Source: Dipteris shenzhenensis (lineage: Eukaryota; Polypodiophyta; Polypodiopsida; Gleicheniales). Taken from it: a DNA stretch of 64,000 nucleotides. Location: the NCBI GenBank assembly GCA_047967505.1, contig CM106539.1. One strand, written 5' to 3'. The translations under genes and the position numbers were made by a program. Shown here in pieces: positions 63,573-64,000 of this stretch. Position 1 is the stretch's first letter, and every line of letters starts with the position of its first letter. The notes below the pieces were generated by a model, which saw only the letters and a list, made by a program, of their open reading frames with translations, was not told the DNA's origin and did not search any database.

Positions 63573-64000
63573 ACCTCCCACTTAAAGGACAATGTGCCTT
63601 TAAGGGAGAAAAACTAGTGAGCATACTATCCAATGCCCATCAATACATGACAATACTCAAACCGCTGACTAGGTAGACTCTTCATCAGCATATCTGTAGG
63701 GTTATCATCTGTATGAACCTTGACAAGCTCTATGCGCTTGTCCTCAAGTACCTCCCTGATAAAATGGTACCTGACCTCAATGTGTTTGGTCTTTGCATGA
63801 AAGAAAGGATTCTGTACTAGCTGAATAGCACTCATGGAATCACTATGCAATATCAGTACACTTGTATGAATCCCCAAATCTCCCACTAGCCAATCAAGCC
63901 ATATAACCTCCTTGCAACCCTCTGTGGCTGCAACATACTCAGCCTCTATGGTAGACAAAGCAATGCACTTCTGTGTGCGAGACATCCACGGCACTGCACC
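63573..64000 (-). mobile_element. copia-7: 3' end of a Ty1-copia element running off the window
   Basis: The polypurine tract and RNase H of a minus-strand copia element. The rest lies beyond 64000. Its RNase H differs clearly from those of copia-2 and copia-4. Confidence 0.85.
63626..63994 (-). CDS. copia-7 RNase H C-terminal part
   Basis: 122 open codons reaching the window edge: SRTQKCIALSTIEAEYVAA, HSDSMSAIQLVQNPFFHA, KTKHIEVRYHFIREVL and the terminal TDMLMKSLP in place of the usual ADIFTKxLP. The catalytic acidic positions seen (E in STIEAEY, D in HSDS) are present. The frame starts outside the window, so the first Met at 63994 is not the true start. Whether the element is intact cannot be judged. 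Confidence 0.85.
   Translation of the reverse strand: MPWMSRTQKCIALSTIEAEYVAATEGCKEVIWLDWLVGDLGIHTSVLILHSDSMSAIQLVQNPFFHAKTKHIEVRYHFIREVLEDKRIELVKVHTDDNPTDMLMKSLPSQRFEYCHVLMGIG

Noticed and set aside
1-64000. tRNA genes, rRNA genes, telomere repeats, miRNA precursors
   Set aside because: I saw no convincing tRNA or rRNA sequence or telomeric repeat run. The tRNA-like matches are the 11- to 16-bp primer sites of LTR elements. A covariance-model search would be needed to exclude small RNAs.

Overview
The window looks like transposon-dense, probably pericentromeric or otherwise heterochromatic DNA from a land plant with a large genome. The evidence is several Ty1-copia elements primed by initiator tRNA-Met, a plant-type L1 LINE with a DUF4283-like ORF1, short TIR elements, and a satellite array with monomers of about 181 bp. 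No ordinary host gene, rRNA gene or tRNA gene could be recognised. The two DUF7869-like genes and the ULP1-like gene make me lean towards a fern, lycophyte, bryophyte or gymnosperm rather than an angiosperm; that is a low-confidence inference.

Layout. 1-3430: decayed copia-1 (+). 3431-7260: no recognisable gene. 7270-8700: broken Ty3/gypsy gag (-). 9540-16879: decayed DUF7869-type gene (copy A, +), split by copia-2 (-, 9920-15468, TSD aatac) and by a MITE (15750-16008). 18288-21796: copia-3 (-), same family as copia-2, lacking its 3' half. 21801-22505: local tandem repeats. 22619-35185: a gene on the minus strand with a ULP1-like protease motif and a repetitive Ser/Pro/Lys tail. It is split by a gag-only LTR element (23314-31656, TSD tgcag), whose own 5' LTR is split by a young copia-4 (+, 26016-31450, TSD aatac).

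36078-41087: a 3'-truncated L1 LINE (-) between two 94-bp direct repeats, itself carrying a 417-bp insertion. 41107-41356: TA/CA/TACA microsatellite. 42132-42377: second copy of the MITE. 43846-49787: satellite array of about 23 monomers with a four-monomer higher-order pattern. The array is interrupted by an element with 8-bp TSDs (44554-46274) that holds a solo LTR (44565-45257). 50028-53950: second DUF7869-type gene (copy B, +) behind a DUF8039-like segment and a repetitive coding stretch. 55441-60664: copia-6 (+), cut off inside RNase H. 60830-61850: minisatellite with a unit of about 240 bp. 63300-64000: 3' end of copia-7 (-), which runs off the window.

How it fits together. The DNA reads as layers of insertions, several with exact target-site duplications that give relative ages: ULP1-like gene, then gag-only element, then copia-4; satellite, then 8-bp-TSD element, then solo LTR; DUF7869 copy A, then copia-2. 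No element here appears protein-competent. Lesions hit catalytic residues repeatedly (YVDN, FADN, ESGA, DSDA, integrase Glu to Lys), and many are apparent G:C to A:T changes. The strongest leads are the satellite's higher-order organisation, the gag-only LTR element, and the DUF7869 pair, which resembles a transposase-like family.
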